Counted from the first letter of the stretch, positions 8,920 to 19,311 are shown. The stretch is 64,000 nt of DNA from Cellulophaga omnivescoria (GCF_001999725.1 NZ_MDDP01000043.1:1-64000), one strand, 5' to 3'. The notes: a model not told the origin generated them from the letters alone. Made by a program: numbers and translations.

Positions 8920-11346
8920 TTAACGTAATTCTGCTCCTAATTTTTTCTCGTAGTTATTTCTTAGCTTAGACATAATTTTGTCTATTTGTTTATCTTTTAA
9001 GGTGTCTTTATCATCAGATAAAGTAAAACTTACTGCGTAAGACTTTTTGCCTTTTGGTAATTTATCACCAGTATAAACATCAAATAAATTAACTTCTTTT
9101 AAGTACTTTTTTTCAGTTTCAAAGGCAATATCATAAAGGTCTTTAAAGTTTACTGTTGTATCTAGCAAAAGTGCAAAATCTCTTTTAACACTTGGGTATT
9201 TGCTAATCTCTTTAAAAACAATTGTATTATTTGCTGCTAATTTTATAATATTATCCCAGTTAAAATCAGCAAACAAAACTTCTTGTTTAATATCAAAATC
9301 AGAAGTTATGCTTTGTTTAATAACACCAAATTCTACTATTGCTAATTTGTTAGCCTTTAATGATAATCCTTCCTGAAAAACATCATTCTCTATAGGAGAA
9401 GATGTTGTTTTATTTATACCAAGCTTACTTAATACTGTGCTTATACAAGATTTTAGGTAAAAGAAATCTGATTTATTCTGGGAAGCATACCAGTTTTCAT
9501 CTTCTTGTTTACCAGTTAAAAACAAAGATAAATGTTTGTTTTCTATTCTTTTATCTAAGTAATTATGATACGTTTTACCAAACTCAAAAAACTTAAGATT
9601 TAAATTTTTTCTATTAATGTTGTGTGATATTGCTTCTAAACCACTAAATAACATAGACTGTCTTAACACAGATAAGTCTGAGCTAAGTGGATTAAGCATT
9701 GCTACAGAATTACTATCTTTTAAGTTTTCTGAGTGTTTATTGTAATCTATAGTGGTTAAACTATTAGCCATAATCTCATAAAAACCTTGGCTAGCTAATT
9801 GGTTCCCTATAACATTTTGCAATTTGTAATCTTCAAACCTAGATGTTGTAGCTATAGATGCATTAAGTTTTGTAGTAAAGTTTATGTTGTTGTAACCATA
9901 AACTCTTAGTATCTCTTCAATAACATCTACTTGTCTTTGTACATCTACGCGGTAAAAAGGAATTGCAAGACCCATTCCAGATTCAGATACATTTTTTACT
10001 TTAATATCTAAAGATGTTAAAATAGATTTTATAGTTTCTCCTGGTATGTTCTGCCCTATTAACTTATTTATTTTTTCATAAGTTAAAAACACTTCATGAT
10101 CTTCAACTCTTTTAGGGTATAGTTCTATAATATCAGATGTAATGTCTCCGCCGGCAATTTCTTTAATAAGCGAGGCAGCTCTCCGTAACGCATATTCTAC
10201 ATTTTGGATGTCTATACCTCTTTCAAATCTAAACGATGCATCAGTATTTAAACCGTGTCTTTTAGCAGTTTTACGTACAGATACCGGATTAAAATAAGCA
10301 CTTTCTAAAAATATTGCAGTTGTGTTTTCTGTTACACCTGAGTCTTTACCACCTAATATACCAGCTATACATAGTGGTTTTTCTTCGTCGCAAATCATTA
10401 AGTCTTCTTCGTGCAGTTCTCTTTCTACATCATCTAAAGTTGTAAACTTAGTACCAGCAGCAACTGTTTTAACTTCTATTTTGTGACCTTTAATTTTATT
10501 AGCATCAAAAGCATGCAATGGCTGTCCTAATTCATGTAGTACATAATTAGTAGCATCTACAACATTATTTTTAGGTGTTAAACCAATAGCGCGCAACCTG
10601 TTTTTTAACCAAGCCGGAGAGTCTTTAATCTCTAAATTACTAATAGAAACACCACAATACCTTGGAGCTAACTCGTTGTTTTGTACATCTACAGTAACTT
10701 TTAATGATCTGTTTTCTACATTAAAGTTTGTTACTGGTGGCGTAATTAATTCTTTTTTAATTTCTTGTTGTATTAAACCTGCTCTTAAATCTCTGGCAAC
10801 ACCAAAATGACTCATTGCATCTGCACGGTTAGGAGTTAAGCCTATTTCAAAAACAGTATCAACTTCTACATCAAAAATATCTACACAAGGCGTACCAGGT
10901 TTTAAATCATCTGCTAATACCATAATGCCATCATGGCTTTGTCCTAAACCAAGTTCATCTTCTGCGCATATCATTCCGTGGCTTTCTTCGCCACGTATTT
11001 TACCTTTTTTAATTTTCCAGGCTTCACCCTCAGCTGTATATAAAGTAGTTCCAATTGTAGCAACAGGTACTTTTTGTCCTTTGTCTACGTTTGGAGCTCC
11101 GCAAACTATTTGTACAGGAGCATCTGCTCCAATATCTACAGTTGTTAATTTTAGTTTATCTGCATTAGGGTGTTTAACACAAGTTAATACGTGTCCTACC
11201 ACAATACCTTTTAGTCCGCCTTTAACGCTTTCAAATTCAGAAATTCCTTCTACTTCTAAACCTAAATCTGTTAATAATTCTGCCGTTTTATCAGCTTCCC
11301 AATCAATATGTAAAAACTGTTTTAACCAGTTGTAAGATATTTTCAT
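8920..11346 (-). CDS. pheT: Phenylalanine--tRNA ligase beta subunit
   Basis: This 808-residue protein is full length for bacterial PheT. In order it has the N-terminal tRNA-binding OB fold (about 40-150, 'VKHPNADKLKLTTVDIG'), the B3/B4 editing domain ('RYCGVSISNLEIKDSP', 'RFERGID' nearby), B5, a catalytic-like domain and a C-terminal FDX-ACB anticodon-binding domain ('FKEISKYPSVKRDFALLLD'). With PheS it charges tRNA-Phe and hydrolyses mischarged tyrosine. pheS is not adjacent, which is common in this group. A promoter lies about 20 bases upstream. The start ATG gives the standard 'MKISYNWLKQF' N-terminus. Confidence 0.97.
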   Translation of the reverse strand: MKISYNWLKQFLHIDWEADKTAELLTDLGLEVEGISEFESVKGGLKGIVVGHVLTCVKHPNADKLKLTTVDIGADAPVQIVCGAPNVDKGQKVPVATIGTTLYTAEGEAWKIKKGKIRGEESHGMICAEDELGLGQSHDGIMVLADDLKPGTPCVDIFDVEVDTVFEIGLTPNRADAMSHFGVARDLRAGLIQQEIKKELITPPVTNFNVENRSLKVTVDVQNNELAPRYCGVSISNLEIKDSPAWLKNRLRAIGLTPKNNVVDATNYVLHELGQPLHAFDANKIKGHKIEVKTVAAGTKFTTLDDVERELHEEDLMICDEEKPLCIAGILGGKDSGVTENTTAIFLESAYFNPVSVRKTAKRHGLNTDASFRFERGIDIQNVEYALRRAASLIKEIAGGDITSDIIELYPKRVEDHEVFLTYEKINKLIGQNIPGETIKSILTSLDIKVKNVSESGMGLAIPFYRVDVQRQVDVIEEILRVYGYNNINFTTKLNASIATTSRFEDYKLQNVIGNQLASQGFYEIMANSLTTIDYNKHSENLKDSNSVAMLNPLSSDLSVLRQSMLFSGLEAISHNINRKNLNLKFFEFGKTYHNYLDKRIENKHLSLFLTGKQEDENWYASQNKSDFFYLKSCISTVLSKLGINKTTSSPIENDVFQEGLSLKANKLAIVEFGVIKQSITSDFDIKQEVLFADFNWDNIIKLAANNTIVFKEISKYPSVKRDFALLLDTTVNFKDLYDIAFETEKKYLKEVNLFDVYTGDKLPKGKKSYAVSFTLSDDKDTLKDKQIDKIMSKLRNNYEKKLGAELR

Positions 11347-11364
11347 TCTAAAAATTTAAAACCC

Positions 11365-11395
11365 CAAAGATAGAACAATGCGTATAGACATTCAA
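11365..11395 (-). promoter_or_regulatory. Promoter of pheT
   Basis: Read on the minus strand, a TTG (11395-11393), a 20-base spacer and a perfect TAnnTTTG element (TATCTTTG, 11372-11365) lie about 19 bases before the pheT ATG. Confidence 0.6.
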
Positions 11396-11472
11396 CACAT
11401 ATTTTAATCAATTACCATTTTTTATTGTAAGCTTTCAAATTATATTACGATTTTTACAAAAACCACTTTATT

Positions 11473-12711
11473 ATGAAGATTTTAAGATTTTTGCCTATTG
11501 CTTTACTTTTTGTTTTTTCTTGTTCAACGCCAAAAAAAGAAAAATTAGAAGAAGGTAAATGGTTAGCGCAACTACAAGTGCAAGATAATGAGGTGCTACC
11601 TTTTACTTTTGCAGTAAATTATAAGGATGCAAACGTGATTTCAATACAAGTTTTTAATGCTGATGAAGTAATAGAAGTAGATGAAATTAATTTAAAAAAC
11701 GACTCTATAACTATAAAAATGCCTGTTTTTGAAGGGTATTTAAAAGGGAAATTTACTGCTACTGAAATTACAGGAAGTTTTATTAAAGAAAGTTTAGATA
11801 GGGTAGTGCCTTTTAAAGCAGTTTTTAATAATGATGCAAGCCGATTTAAAATAGGCAAAACTCCAAGTAAAAATGTAACTGGTATTTGGGAAACTGTTTT
11901 TAGTCCTAATACAACTAATAGTTATATTGCTAAAGGTATTTTTAAGCAGGTTGATGCTAAAGTTACAGGTACTTTTAGAACTACCACAGGAGATTACAGG
12001 TATTTAGAAGGTGTAATGGAAGGTGACTCTTTAAGGCTTTCTACTTTTGATGGAGCACACGCATTTTTATTTACTGCTAAGGTTACAGATTCTGTTTTAG
12101 CAGGTACTTTTTATTCTGGTAATCATTTTAAAGAACCTTTTTTTGCAAAAAGAAATGAAGCTTATGAGTTGCCTGCAGATACTACACTTACCTATTTAAA
12201 TAAAGGGTATAAAAAATTAAATTTTTCTTTTCCTGATGTAAATAATAAGACTGTTTCTTTAAGTGATGAGGCTTATCTAAACAAAGTAGTAATAGTGCAA
12301 ATTATGGGTACATGGTGTCCTAATTGTTTGGATGAAACAAAGTTTTTAACTCAGTTTTTAAAAGAATATAAAAATGAAGATTTAGAAATAGTTTCTTTGG
12401 CTTTTGAATATGCTAAAACAAAGGAAAGTGCTTTTAATAAAATAAAACGTTTAAAAGAAAAAGTAGGAGTAAAGTATCCTATTTTATTAGCACAATATGG
12501 CAACTCTAGCAAGGAGCAAGCGCAACAAAAATTACCTATGTTAAACCATATTTTATCTTACCCTACAACAATATTAATTGATAAAAGTGGAGATGTACGT
12601 AAAATACATACAGGTTTTAATGGTCCGGCAACGGGAGAAAAGTACACAGAGTTTAAAGCCGATTTTACAAATACAGTAAATAGTTTATTAAAAGAAAAAT
12701 CTACTAAATAA
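11473..12711 (+). CDS. TlpA-family thioredoxin-like lipoprotein
   Basis: This 412-residue lipoprotein has its lipobox at Cys17 (FVFSC). The first 230 residues are a beta-rich module of unknown role. From about residue 250 there is a thioredoxin/AhpC-TSA domain with the redox motif 'GTWCPNC' (Cys282, Cys285) and a cis-Pro region 'LSYPTTILIDKSGD'. It is likely a periplasmic thiol-disulphide reductase. Its last 8 bases overlap the stop end of the convergent leuB gene. Confidence 0.9.
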   Translation: MKILRFLPIALLFVFSCSTPKKEKLEEGKWLAQLQVQDNEVLPFTFAVNYKDANVISIQVFNADEVIEVDEINLKNDSITIKMPVFEGYLKGKFTATEITGSFIKESLDRVVPFKAVFNNDASRFKIGKTPSKNVTGIWETVFSPNTTNSYIAKGIFKQVDAKVTGTFRTTTGDYRYLEGVMEGDSLRLSTFDGAHAFLFTAKVTDSVLAGTFYSGNHFKEPFFAKRNEAYELPADTTLTYLNKGYKKLNFSFPDVNNKTVSLSDEAYLNKVVIVQIMGTWCPNCLDETKFLTQFLKEYKNEDLEIVSLAFEYAKTKESAFNKIKRLKEKVGVKYPILLAQYGNSSKEQAQQKLPMLNHILSYPTTILIDKSGDVRKIHTGFNGPATGEKYTEFKADFTNTVNSLLKEKSTK

Positions 12712-13822
12712 TAGTAGATTTTCCTAAGCCTATATTTTCATCGTTTAAATGTAAATACTCATCTGTATCAACTATGCTATTGGCTATATAATCGCCAACG
12801 TAATCTGTACCTAAAGTACTATCAGCATTTAAATCTGGAGTAACAACATTGTTTAATATGGCATTTTCTACAGCCATATGTATAGCTTGTGCTTCTTCTG
12901 TTAAGCCGTGATGTTCTAATAGCATTGCAGCAGATAATATTGCAGCTATTGGGTTAGCAATATCTAAACCAGCTGCCTGCGGAAAAGAACCGTGAATAGG
13001 TTCAAACATAGCATTATCAGTACCAACAGATGCAGAAGCTAGTAATCCAATAGAACCTGTAATAACACTAGCCTCATCAGAAATTATATCACCAAACATA
13101 TTATTGGTTAAAATGACATCAAATTGTGATGGATTTAAAATCATTTGCATTGCAGCATTATCAACAAATAAAAAGTCTAATTCAATTTCAGGATAGCTTG
13201 TACCTATCCTTGTAACTACTTTACGCCAAAGTCTAGATGATTCTAATACATTTGCTTTGTCTACAAGTGTTACTTTTTTTCTTCTACTTTTTGCAGCTTT
13301 AAATGCTAAATGTGCAATTCTGCTAATTTCTTTTTCAGAATACTCACAAAGGTCCGATGCTACCGTTCCTTTTTCATTTAATTTTTTTTCTCCAAAGTAA
13401 ATACCTCCGGTTAACTCTCTGTAAATAGTGAAATCTACACCAGAAACTATTTCTTTTTTAAGTGGAGACCTGTCTATTAAACTTTGGTAAACACGTACAG
13501 GCCTAATATTGCTAAATAAACCTAACTCTTTTCTAAGTTTAAGTAAGCCCTGTTCTGGACGTACTTTTGCATTAGGGTCATTATCATATTTAGGAGCGCC
13601 AATTGCACCAAATAATACCGCATCAGAATTTTTACAAAGTTCTAAGGTTTCATCTGGTAAAGGGTTGCCAGTTTGGTCTATGGCGGTAGCACCAACTAAA
13701 GCAGGGGAAAAGGTGAAATGGTGATTAAAAGTAGTCTCTACAGATTGTAGACATTTAACTGCTTGTGCAAGAACCTCTGGTCCTATACCATCACCGCTAA
13801 GAAGAGCTATTTTTAAGTTCAT
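12704..13822 (-). CDS. leuB: 3-isopropylmalate dehydrogenase
   Basis: The 372-residue protein carries the beta-decarboxylating dehydrogenase motifs: 'LLSGDGIGPEV' at the N-terminus, the substrate Arg cluster ('GLFSNIRPVR'), 'YRELTGGIYFGEK', the catalytic 'DKANVL' Lys region, and 'FGDIISDEASVITGSIGLL' with the metal-binding Asp pair. It oxidises and decarboxylates 3-isopropylmalate with NAD+ in leucine synthesis. It lies 2 bases downstream of leuA on the same strand, forming a leuA-leuB operon. Its 3' end overlaps the convergent TlpA-type gene by 8 bases. Confidence 0.96.
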   Translation of the reverse strand: MNLKIALLSGDGIGPEVLAQAVKCLQSVETTFNHHFTFSPALVGATAIDQTGNPLPDETLELCKNSDAVLFGAIGAPKYDNDPNAKVRPEQGLLKLRKELGLFSNIRPVRVYQSLIDRSPLKKEIVSGVDFTIYRELTGGIYFGEKKLNEKGTVASDLCEYSEKEISRIAHLAFKAAKSRRKKVTLVDKANVLESSRLWRKVVTRIGTSYPEIELDFLFVDNAAMQMILNPSQFDVILTNNMFGDIISDEASVITGSIGLLASASVGTDNAMFEPIHGSFPQAAGLDIANPIAAILSAAMLLEHHGLTEEAQAIHMAVENAILNNVVTPDLNADSTLGTDYVGDYIANSIVDTDEYLHLNDENIGLGKSTII

Positions 13823-13824
13823 AA

Positions 13825-14997
13825 TTATACCGTTGTTTCTATTTCTATTTTACAAACACTTATTATTTCGTGTATGTCTTCATCAACTACTTCTTTTTTT
13901 CTATCAGCATAGTTTAAAAACTCTGTGTAAACCACATCTAATTGTGTTTTAGTAAGTTCATAACCAATATTTTTAGCTCTATATGCTAATGCAGCTCTAC
14001 CGCTACGTGCAGTAAGTACTATAGAAGATTCGTTAACACCAACATCCGCAGGGTCTATAATTTCGTAAGTTTCTCTATTTTTAATTACGCCATCTTGGTG
14101 TATGCCAGAACTGTGTGCAAAAGCATTTGCACCAACAATAGCTTTGTTAGGTTGTACAGGCATTCCCATTTTATTGGACACCATTAAACTAGTGTCATAA
14201 AGTAGTTTGCTATTAATATCTGTATCTAAATTAAGGTTAGGGTGTTGTCTTAAAATCATAACAACTTCTTCTAAAGAAGTGTTACCGGCACGTTCTCCAA
14301 TACCATTTATTGTACACTCTATTTGCCTTGCGCCATTCATAACACCAGCAATAGAGTTTGCAGTTGCCAAACCTAAATCGTTATGGCAATGGCATGATAA
14401 AATAGCCTTATGTATACCTTCTACATTTTCATATAAATATTTCATTTTAGCTCCATATTCTTCAGGTAAACAATAACCTGTAGTATCAGGTATGTTTAGA
14501 ACAGTAGCTCCAGCTTTTACAACGGCAGAGCATACTTTTGCTAAAAACTCGTTGTCTGTTCTACCTGCATCTTCAGCATAAAACTCTACATCTTCTACAA
14601 ATGTTTTTGCATATTTTACGGCAGCTACAGCTCTTTCTATAATTTGCTCTTTATTAGAGTTAAATTTGTGTTTAATATGAGATTCAGATGTGCCAATCCC
14701 TGTATGTATTCTAGGTCTTTTAGCATATTTTACAGCCTCAGCAGCAACTTCTATATCTTTTTTAACGGCCCTAGTTAATCCACAAACTGTTGCATTTTTA
14801 ACTAATTTAGATATTTCCATTACAGAATTAAAATCTCCTGGGCTAGATATAGGGAAACCAGCTTCAATTACATCTACTCCCAAAAGGTCTAAACGCTCTG
14901 CTATTATTAGCTTTTGCTTAGCGTCTAGCTTGCATCCTGGGACTTGCTCTCCGTCTCTTAATGTGGTGTCAAATATTTGAACTTTATCTTTACTCAT
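13825..14997 (-). CDS. leuA: 2-isopropylmalate synthase, short form
   Basis: This is a 390-residue member of the DRE-TIM family: '[13 protein letters not shown]' near the N-terminus, the metal-binding '[10 protein letters not shown]', '[10 protein letters not shown]' and 'HSSGIHQDG'. It condenses acetyl-CoA with 2-oxoisovalerate, the first leucine-specific step. Classical LeuA is about 510-520 residues with a C-terminal leucine-binding dimer domain; here the protein ends after the helical subdomain, so that allosteric domain is missing. Homocitrate synthase is an alternative for such short forms, but direct coupling to leuB favours isopropylmalate synthase. leuC and leuD are not in the window. 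Confidence 0.92.
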   Translation of the reverse strand: MSKDKVQIFDTTLRDGEQVPGCKLDAKQKLIIAERLDLLGVDVIEAGFPISSPGDFNSVMEISKLVKNATVCGLTRAVKKDIEVAAEAVKYAKRPRIHTGIGTSESHIKHKFNSNKEQIIERAVAAVKYAKTFVEDVEFYAEDAGRTDNEFLAKVCSAVVKAGATVLNIPDTTGYCLPEEYGAKMKYLYENVEGIHKAILSCHCHNDLGLATANSIAGVMNGARQIECTINGIGERAGNTSLEEVVMILRQHPNLNLDTDINSKLLYDTSLMVSNKMGMPVQPNKAIVGANAFAHSSGIHQDGVIKNRETYEIIDPADVGVNESSIVLTARSGRAALAYRAKNIGYELTKTQLDVVYTEFLNYADRKKEVVDEDIHEIISVCKIEIETTV

Positions 14998-15143
14998 TTT
15001 ATTTATTTAATTTTGGGCTGCTATACGAATATATAGTCCTTTATTATTAATATTGATTCAGCAAAAAAACATTTACAACGTTTAAGCTGTTTTTTAAAAT
15101 ATTAATTAATTGGTAATCAGTTATTTAAATTCAATTTTTTACG

Positions 15144-16688
15144 ATGACAACTCCTCATAAAGATGCCTTGTTTGTATTGGTAAAGTCGCTTTCTAAGTCA
15201 GAAAAGCGACAATTTAAGTTGTATGTGGGTCGCTTAGGAGTTAATACAGATGCAAAATTTTTGTCTCTTTTTAATCTTTTAGATAAAGCAAAATCATATA
15301 ACGAAAAAGTAATTTTAGATAGCGGAATTGTAAAAAAAGCGCAATTATCTAACCTAAAAGCACATCTTTATAAGCAAATTTTGGTGAGTTTAAGGTTAAA
15401 TCCTGTAAACCAGAATATACGTGTGCAAATAAGAGAGCAATTAGATTTTGCTACAATTTTGTATCAAAAAGGTTTGTATAAGCAAAGTTTAAAACTTTTA
15501 GATAAAGTAAAAGGTATTGCTATAGAAAACGAAGAAAAAAATATAGCTTATGAAATAGTTGAGCTAGAAAAAATTATAGAAACTCAATACATAACCCGTA
15601 GTATACCAGACAGAGCAAATGAATTGGCTATACAGGCTAAAGAATTGTCTGCGCATAATGTAATGACAAGCAAGCTTAGCAATTTATCCTTGCAGTTGTA
15701 CGGTATGATGTTAAAAGTGGGTTACGTACGCAGTGATGAGGATTTAAAAAAGGTAAAAACATATTTTAATGATCATTTACCTATTTACAATATTGAAGAT
15801 TTAGGCTTTAGAGAAAAGCTATGGCTTTATAAGGCTTATTTGTGGTACAGTTTTTTAACGCAAGATTTTTTATCTTGTTATAAATATGCAAATAAATGGG
15901 TAGATCTTTTTTATGAAAATAAAGAAATGATTTATTTAAATCCTGTTTTCTTTTTAAAAGGAAATCATTACTTGCTAGAATCTTTATTTTATGTAAAGTA
16001 TAGTTCACAATTTAAAGCTACATTAACAAAAATGGAAGCTATGATAGAGAGTAAAAGCTTTCCTAAGAATGATAATATCTCTTCACTTGCATTTTTGTAT
16101 TTAAACTCAAATAAACTTAATCAACATTTTTTAGAGGGTACTTTTGAAAAAGGTTTGTATTTGGTACGTATTGTAGAATATGGCATTAATAAGCATAAAG
16201 ACCGTATAGATGAACATCACATTATGCTATTGTATTACAAGTGTGCTTGTTTGTATTTTGGAGTTGGCGATAATAAAATGTGTATACAATATTTGAAGAA
16301 GATTATAAACAACAAAAACTTAAAAATGAGAGAAGATCTTATGTGTTTTTCTCGTGTTTTAAGTTTAGTTGCGCATTATGAGGCTGGTATGGATTACCAT
16401 TTAGAGGTGCAATTAAAAAGTACATATAAGTTCTTAATTAAGATGAATGATATGCACGCTGTACAAAAGGAAATGATAAAGTTTTTAAGAAACTTACGAG
16501 ATATTTACCCAACAGATTTACGTAGCGAATTTAAAAAATTACATACGGAGCTAAAAAAGTATGAGAATCACCCATATGAAAAAAGAGCCTTTTTGTATTT
16601 AGATATTATTTCTTGGTTAGAGAGTCACTTACACAACAAGCCAGTTGGAGAAATTGTACGTGAAAAAGCTAAAAAATTAACACGTTAA
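15144..16688 (+). CDS. Conserved Bacteroidota protein of unknown function, helical
   Basis: I do not recognise a named family for this 514-residue protein. It has no signal peptide and is almost entirely alpha-helical in character, with repeated short helices such as 'LYKQSLKLLDKVKGIAIENE' that resemble degenerate TPR units. The N-terminal segment 'LVKSLSKSEKRQFKLYVG' is distinctive, and I associate this N-terminus with long helical proteins conserved across Flavobacteria. It is probably a cytoplasmic scaffold-like protein. It is transcribed divergently from leuA and ends one base before the convergent pseudouridine synthase gene. Confidence 0.8.
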   Translation: MTTPHKDALFVLVKSLSKSEKRQFKLYVGRLGVNTDAKFLSLFNLLDKAKSYNEKVILDSGIVKKAQLSNLKAHLYKQILVSLRLNPVNQNIRVQIREQLDFATILYQKGLYKQSLKLLDKVKGIAIENEEKNIAYEIVELEKIIETQYITRSIPDRANELAIQAKELSAHNVMTSKLSNLSLQLYGMMLKVGYVRSDEDLKKVKTYFNDHLPIYNIEDLGFREKLWLYKAYLWYSFLTQDFLSCYKYANKWVDLFYENKEMIYLNPVFFLKGNHYLLESLFYVKYSSQFKATLTKMEAMIESKSFPKNDNISSLAFLYLNSNKLNQHFLEGTFEKGLYLVRIVEYGINKHKDRIDEHHIMLLYYKCACLYFGVGDNKMCIQYLKKIINNKNLKMREDLMCFSRVLSLVAHYEAGMDYHLEVQLKSTYKFLIKMNDMHAVQKEMIKFLRNLRDIYPTDLRSEFKKLHTELKKYENHPYEKRAFLYLDIISWLESHLHNKPVGEIVREKAKKLTR

Positions 16689-16689
16689 G

Positions 16690-17388
16690 TTAAGAGCAAG
16701 CATCCCAAATAGGGTCTTTTGGTAAAGGAGCTGTAATTTCTAATGGCTCCTTTTTTACAGGGTGAATAAAAGACAATTTACGAGCGTGTAAATGTATACC
16801 ACCATCTTGGTTACTACGATTAAAACCGTATTTTAAATCGCCTTTAATTGGGCAACCAATACCGCTTAATTGTGATCTAATTTGGTGGTGTCTGCCAGTT
16901 TGTAAGTTAATTTCTAGTAAGTAATAATTCTCTAGTTTTTTTATAACTGTATAATCTAAAATAGCTTTTTTGCTATCTGGAACTTCTTTAATGTTTGCAT
17001 AAGACTTGTTTTGTTTTGTGTTTCTTTTTAACCAATTTACAAGTGTATCTTTTTGTTTTTTAGGCTGCTGTTTTACAACAGCCCAATATGTTTTTTTAGC
17101 ATCTTTTTCGGCAAATAGCTTATTTAAACGCGGTAATGCTTTAGATGTTTTTGCAAAAACAACAATACCAGTAGTTGGCCTATCTAACCTATGTGCAACA
17201 CCAAGGTATACATTACCCGGTTTATTGTATTTTTCTTTTATGTAAGCTTTTACAATATCACTTAGTGGGGCATCACCCGTTTTATCTCCTTGTACAATAT
17301 CTCCAACACGTTTATTAATAGCAATAAGATGGTTGTCTTCATACAATACCTGAAGATTTTGTGGTGTAGAAACTTCTTTTTTATGCAA
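16690..17388 (-). CDS. RluA-family pseudouridine synthase
   Basis: This 232-residue enzyme has the RluA-family core: 'VLYEDNHLIAINKRVG', the catalytic 'AHRLDRPTTGIVVFAKT' (Asp in HRLD) and 'LLEINLQTGRHHQIRSQL'. There is no N-terminal S4 domain. Such proteins isomerise uridine in rRNA or tRNA; the target site cannot be predicted. No in-frame ATG or GTG exists at the N-terminus. The best start is TTG at 17388-17386, and the frame is closed by a stop four codons upstream. It lies upstream of nothing on its strand before the convergent helical protein gene, and downstream of panB by 42 bases. Confidence 0.9.
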   Translation of the reverse strand: MHKKEVSTPQNLQVLYEDNHLIAINKRVGDIVQGDKTGDAPLSDIVKAYIKEKYNKPGNVYLGVAHRLDRPTTGIVVFAKTSKALPRLNKLFAEKDAKKTYWAVVKQQPKKQKDTLVNWLKRNTKQNKSYANIKEVPDSKKAILDYTVIKKLENYYLLEINLQTGRHHQIRSQLSGIGCPIKGDLKYGFNRSNQDGGIHLHARKLSFIHPVKKEPLEITAPLPKDPIWDACS

Positions 17389-17430
17389 AATAAATAATTA
17401 TAATTAAGTGCTAATGCACTAAATGTAAAT

Positions 17431-18249
17431 TTAGTATTGTTCCTCTTCGTTAGGAAAGTCTCTAGTTTTTACATCGTCTACGTATTGTGAAATTGCAGAG
17501 CCCATTTCTTCATACAAATTCATATATCGTCTTAAAAAACGAGGATTAAATTCTTTAGTCATTCCTAAAAGGTCATGTATAACTAAAACTTGTCCGTCTA
17601 CATCACCACCAGCACCAATACCAATAACAGGTATTGTTAAACTTTCTGCAACTTCTTTAGCAAGTGTAGCTGGTATTTTTTCTAAAACAATAGCAAAACA
17701 CCCTAATTTTTGAAGTAATAAAGCATCTTCTTTAAGCTTTTTAGCTTCTGCTTCTTCTTTGGCTCTTACGGTATAAGTGCCAAATTTGTAAATAGATTGT
17801 GGTGTTAAACCTAAATGTCCCATTACAGGTATGCCAGCATTAAGTATACGCTTAACAGAATCTTTAATTTCTATACCACCTTCTACCTTTATAGCGTGTG
17901 CGCCACTTTCTTTCATAATACGTATTGCAGAGCGTAAAGCTTCTTTTGGGTCACTCTGGTAGCTACCAAAAGGAATGTCTACAACAACTAAACACCTATT
18001 AATAGCTCGTATTACAGAAGAAGCATGATATATCATTTGGTCTAATGTAATTGGTAACGTAGTTTCATGACCAGCCATAACATTACTAGCAGAATCGCCA
18101 ACTAAAATTACATCTACATTGGCATCATCTATAATTTTAGCCATAGAGTAATCATAGGCCGTAAGCATAGAGATACGTTCTCCATTCTTTTTCATATCTA
18201 CGAGTGACTTAACAGTAACTCTTTTGTATTCTTTTTTGGCAACTGACAT
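17431..18249 (-). CDS. panB: 3-methyl-2-oxobutanoate hydroxymethyltransferase
   Basis: The 272-residue protein is full length for PanB. It has the motifs '[19 protein letters not shown]', '[19 protein letters not shown]', 'VDIPFGSY' and 'KVEGG', with the late '[21 protein letters not shown]'. It adds a hydroxymethyl group from methylene-tetrahydrofolate to 2-oxoisovalerate, the first step of pantothenate synthesis. 2-Oxoisovalerate is also the LeuA substrate encoded nearby. panC and panD are not in the window. It is followed on the same strand by the pseudouridine synthase gene. Confidence 0.97.
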   Translation of the reverse strand: MSVAKKEYKRVTVKSLVDMKKNGERISMLTAYDYSMAKIIDDANVDVILVGDSASNVMAGHETTLPITLDQMIYHASSVIRAINRCLVVVDIPFGSYQSDPKEALRSAIRIMKESGAHAIKVEGGIEIKDSVKRILNAGIPVMGHLGLTPQSIYKFGTYTVRAKEEAEAKKLKEDALLLQKLGCFAIVLEKIPATLAKEVAESLTIPVIGIGAGGDVDGQVLVIHDLLGMTKEFNPRFLRRYMNLYEEMGSAISQYVDDVKTRDFPNEEEQY

Positions 18250-18361
18250 TGTAAGTTTTATTTAGTTTAGATGGGTTAAAATTATGAAAAAAGATTAAGA
18301 ATTACTGTGTTTATCAAACTTAAGAATGTGATATATTTTTTATAAATTGATAAAAATTAAT

Positions 18362-18817
18362 ATGATGAAAAATATTTTACTCACATTTGCAATCTTATTT
18401 AGTGTTTTTGTATCTGCACAAGCTAACGAAGTTGATGTTAAAAATACAATAAACTTGTTTTTTGAAGCTTTTCATAAGCAAGATTCTGTGCAATTAAAAG
18501 CGGTAGCTACTAACACTGTTATATTACAAACTATAGGAGCAGATAAAGATGGTAATGCAGTTGTAAAAACAGAGAGTTATTCAGATTTTATACAAAACAT
18601 TATAAGTATACCTAAAGAAGTAAATTTTAAAGAAAAATTAACTTCATATACCATTAAGATAGATGGTGATATGGCAAATGCCTGGACAGAGTATGAGTTT
18701 TGGCTAAATGGGAAATTTAGTCACTGTGGTGTAAATTCTTTTCAGTTATTTAAGGATAATGGTAAGTGGAAAATTATTTATTTAATAGATACAAGACGTA
18801 AAAAAGGGTGTAATTAA
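18362..18817 (+). CDS. Secreted NTF2/SnoaL-like protein
   Basis: The 151-residue protein starts with a Sec signal peptide (about 2-20, ending 'VSAQA'). The mature part fits the NTF2-like cone fold: 'NTINLFFEAFHKQDSVQLKA' at the start and a closing 'NSFQLFKDNGKWKIIYLIDT'. Such proteins can be enzymes or binding modules; no catalytic signature is visible. Two adjacent ATG codons (18362 and 18365) are possible starts; an upstream TTG at 18347 is less likely. It converges on the small membrane protein gene, 2 bases away. Confidence 0.8.
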   Translation: MMKNILLTFAILFSVFVSAQANEVDVKNTINLFFEAFHKQDSVQLKAVATNTVILQTIGADKDGNAVVKTESYSDFIQNIISIPKEVNFKEKLTSYTIKIDGDMANAWTEYEFWLNGKFSHCGVNSFQLFKDNGKWKIIYLIDTRRKKGCN

Positions 18818-18819
18818 TG

Positions 18820-19311
18820 TTAAGTTATTACATCATTTTCTCTTTTAAACTGTTCTTTTTGTTCTCCCTTAAGTTGTAACTGTTGTTCTATTTTATTTTC
18901 TGTTGGCCTTAAAAATAAAAAGTAAACAATAATAGCTACGGTAATGGCTAAGTAAAGTAAGTTGCCTTTAAACATTGCAAAAAGTAAACAGATAAACGCA
19001 GCTCCTTCTATAAAAGCATACTTATATAATAAAGCAGATTGGTAAACTTCTAGTTTTTGTTTTAACGATTTTTTATTTAAAACAGGCTCTATTTTCTTTT
19101 TAAAAACATAGTTACCTAAGATTATACCAGTTATGGCTATTAATGGTACTAATACAATATAAATGCTATTTGTTGGCAAACTAAATTCCCATTTTTGTTG
19201 CTGATAATACATTACAGCTGTAAAAAATATTAAGCCAACAGAAAAGGCAATGTGCATTACAGACATTACCTTTAAAAATCCTTTAAATGTAAGTGAGTTT
19301 CTGTTGTCCAT
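18820..19311 (-). CDS. Four-helix membrane protein of unknown function
   Basis: This 163-residue protein has four predicted membrane helices (about 14-33, 48-66, 96-113 and 117-134) followed by a hydrophilic, Gln/Lys-rich cytoplasmic tail. I recognise no family. It lies 2 bases downstream of the X-Pro dipeptidyl-peptidase gene on the same strand, so it is probably cotranscribed with it. Confidence 0.75.
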   Translation of the reverse strand: MDNRNSLTFKGFLKVMSVMHIAFSVGLIFFTAVMYYQQQKWEFSLPTNSIYIVLVPLIAITGIILGNYVFKKKIEPVLNKKSLKQKLEVYQSALLYKYAFIEGAAFICLLFAMFKGNLLYLAITVAIIVYFLFLRPTENKIEQQLQLKGEQKEQFKRENDVIT

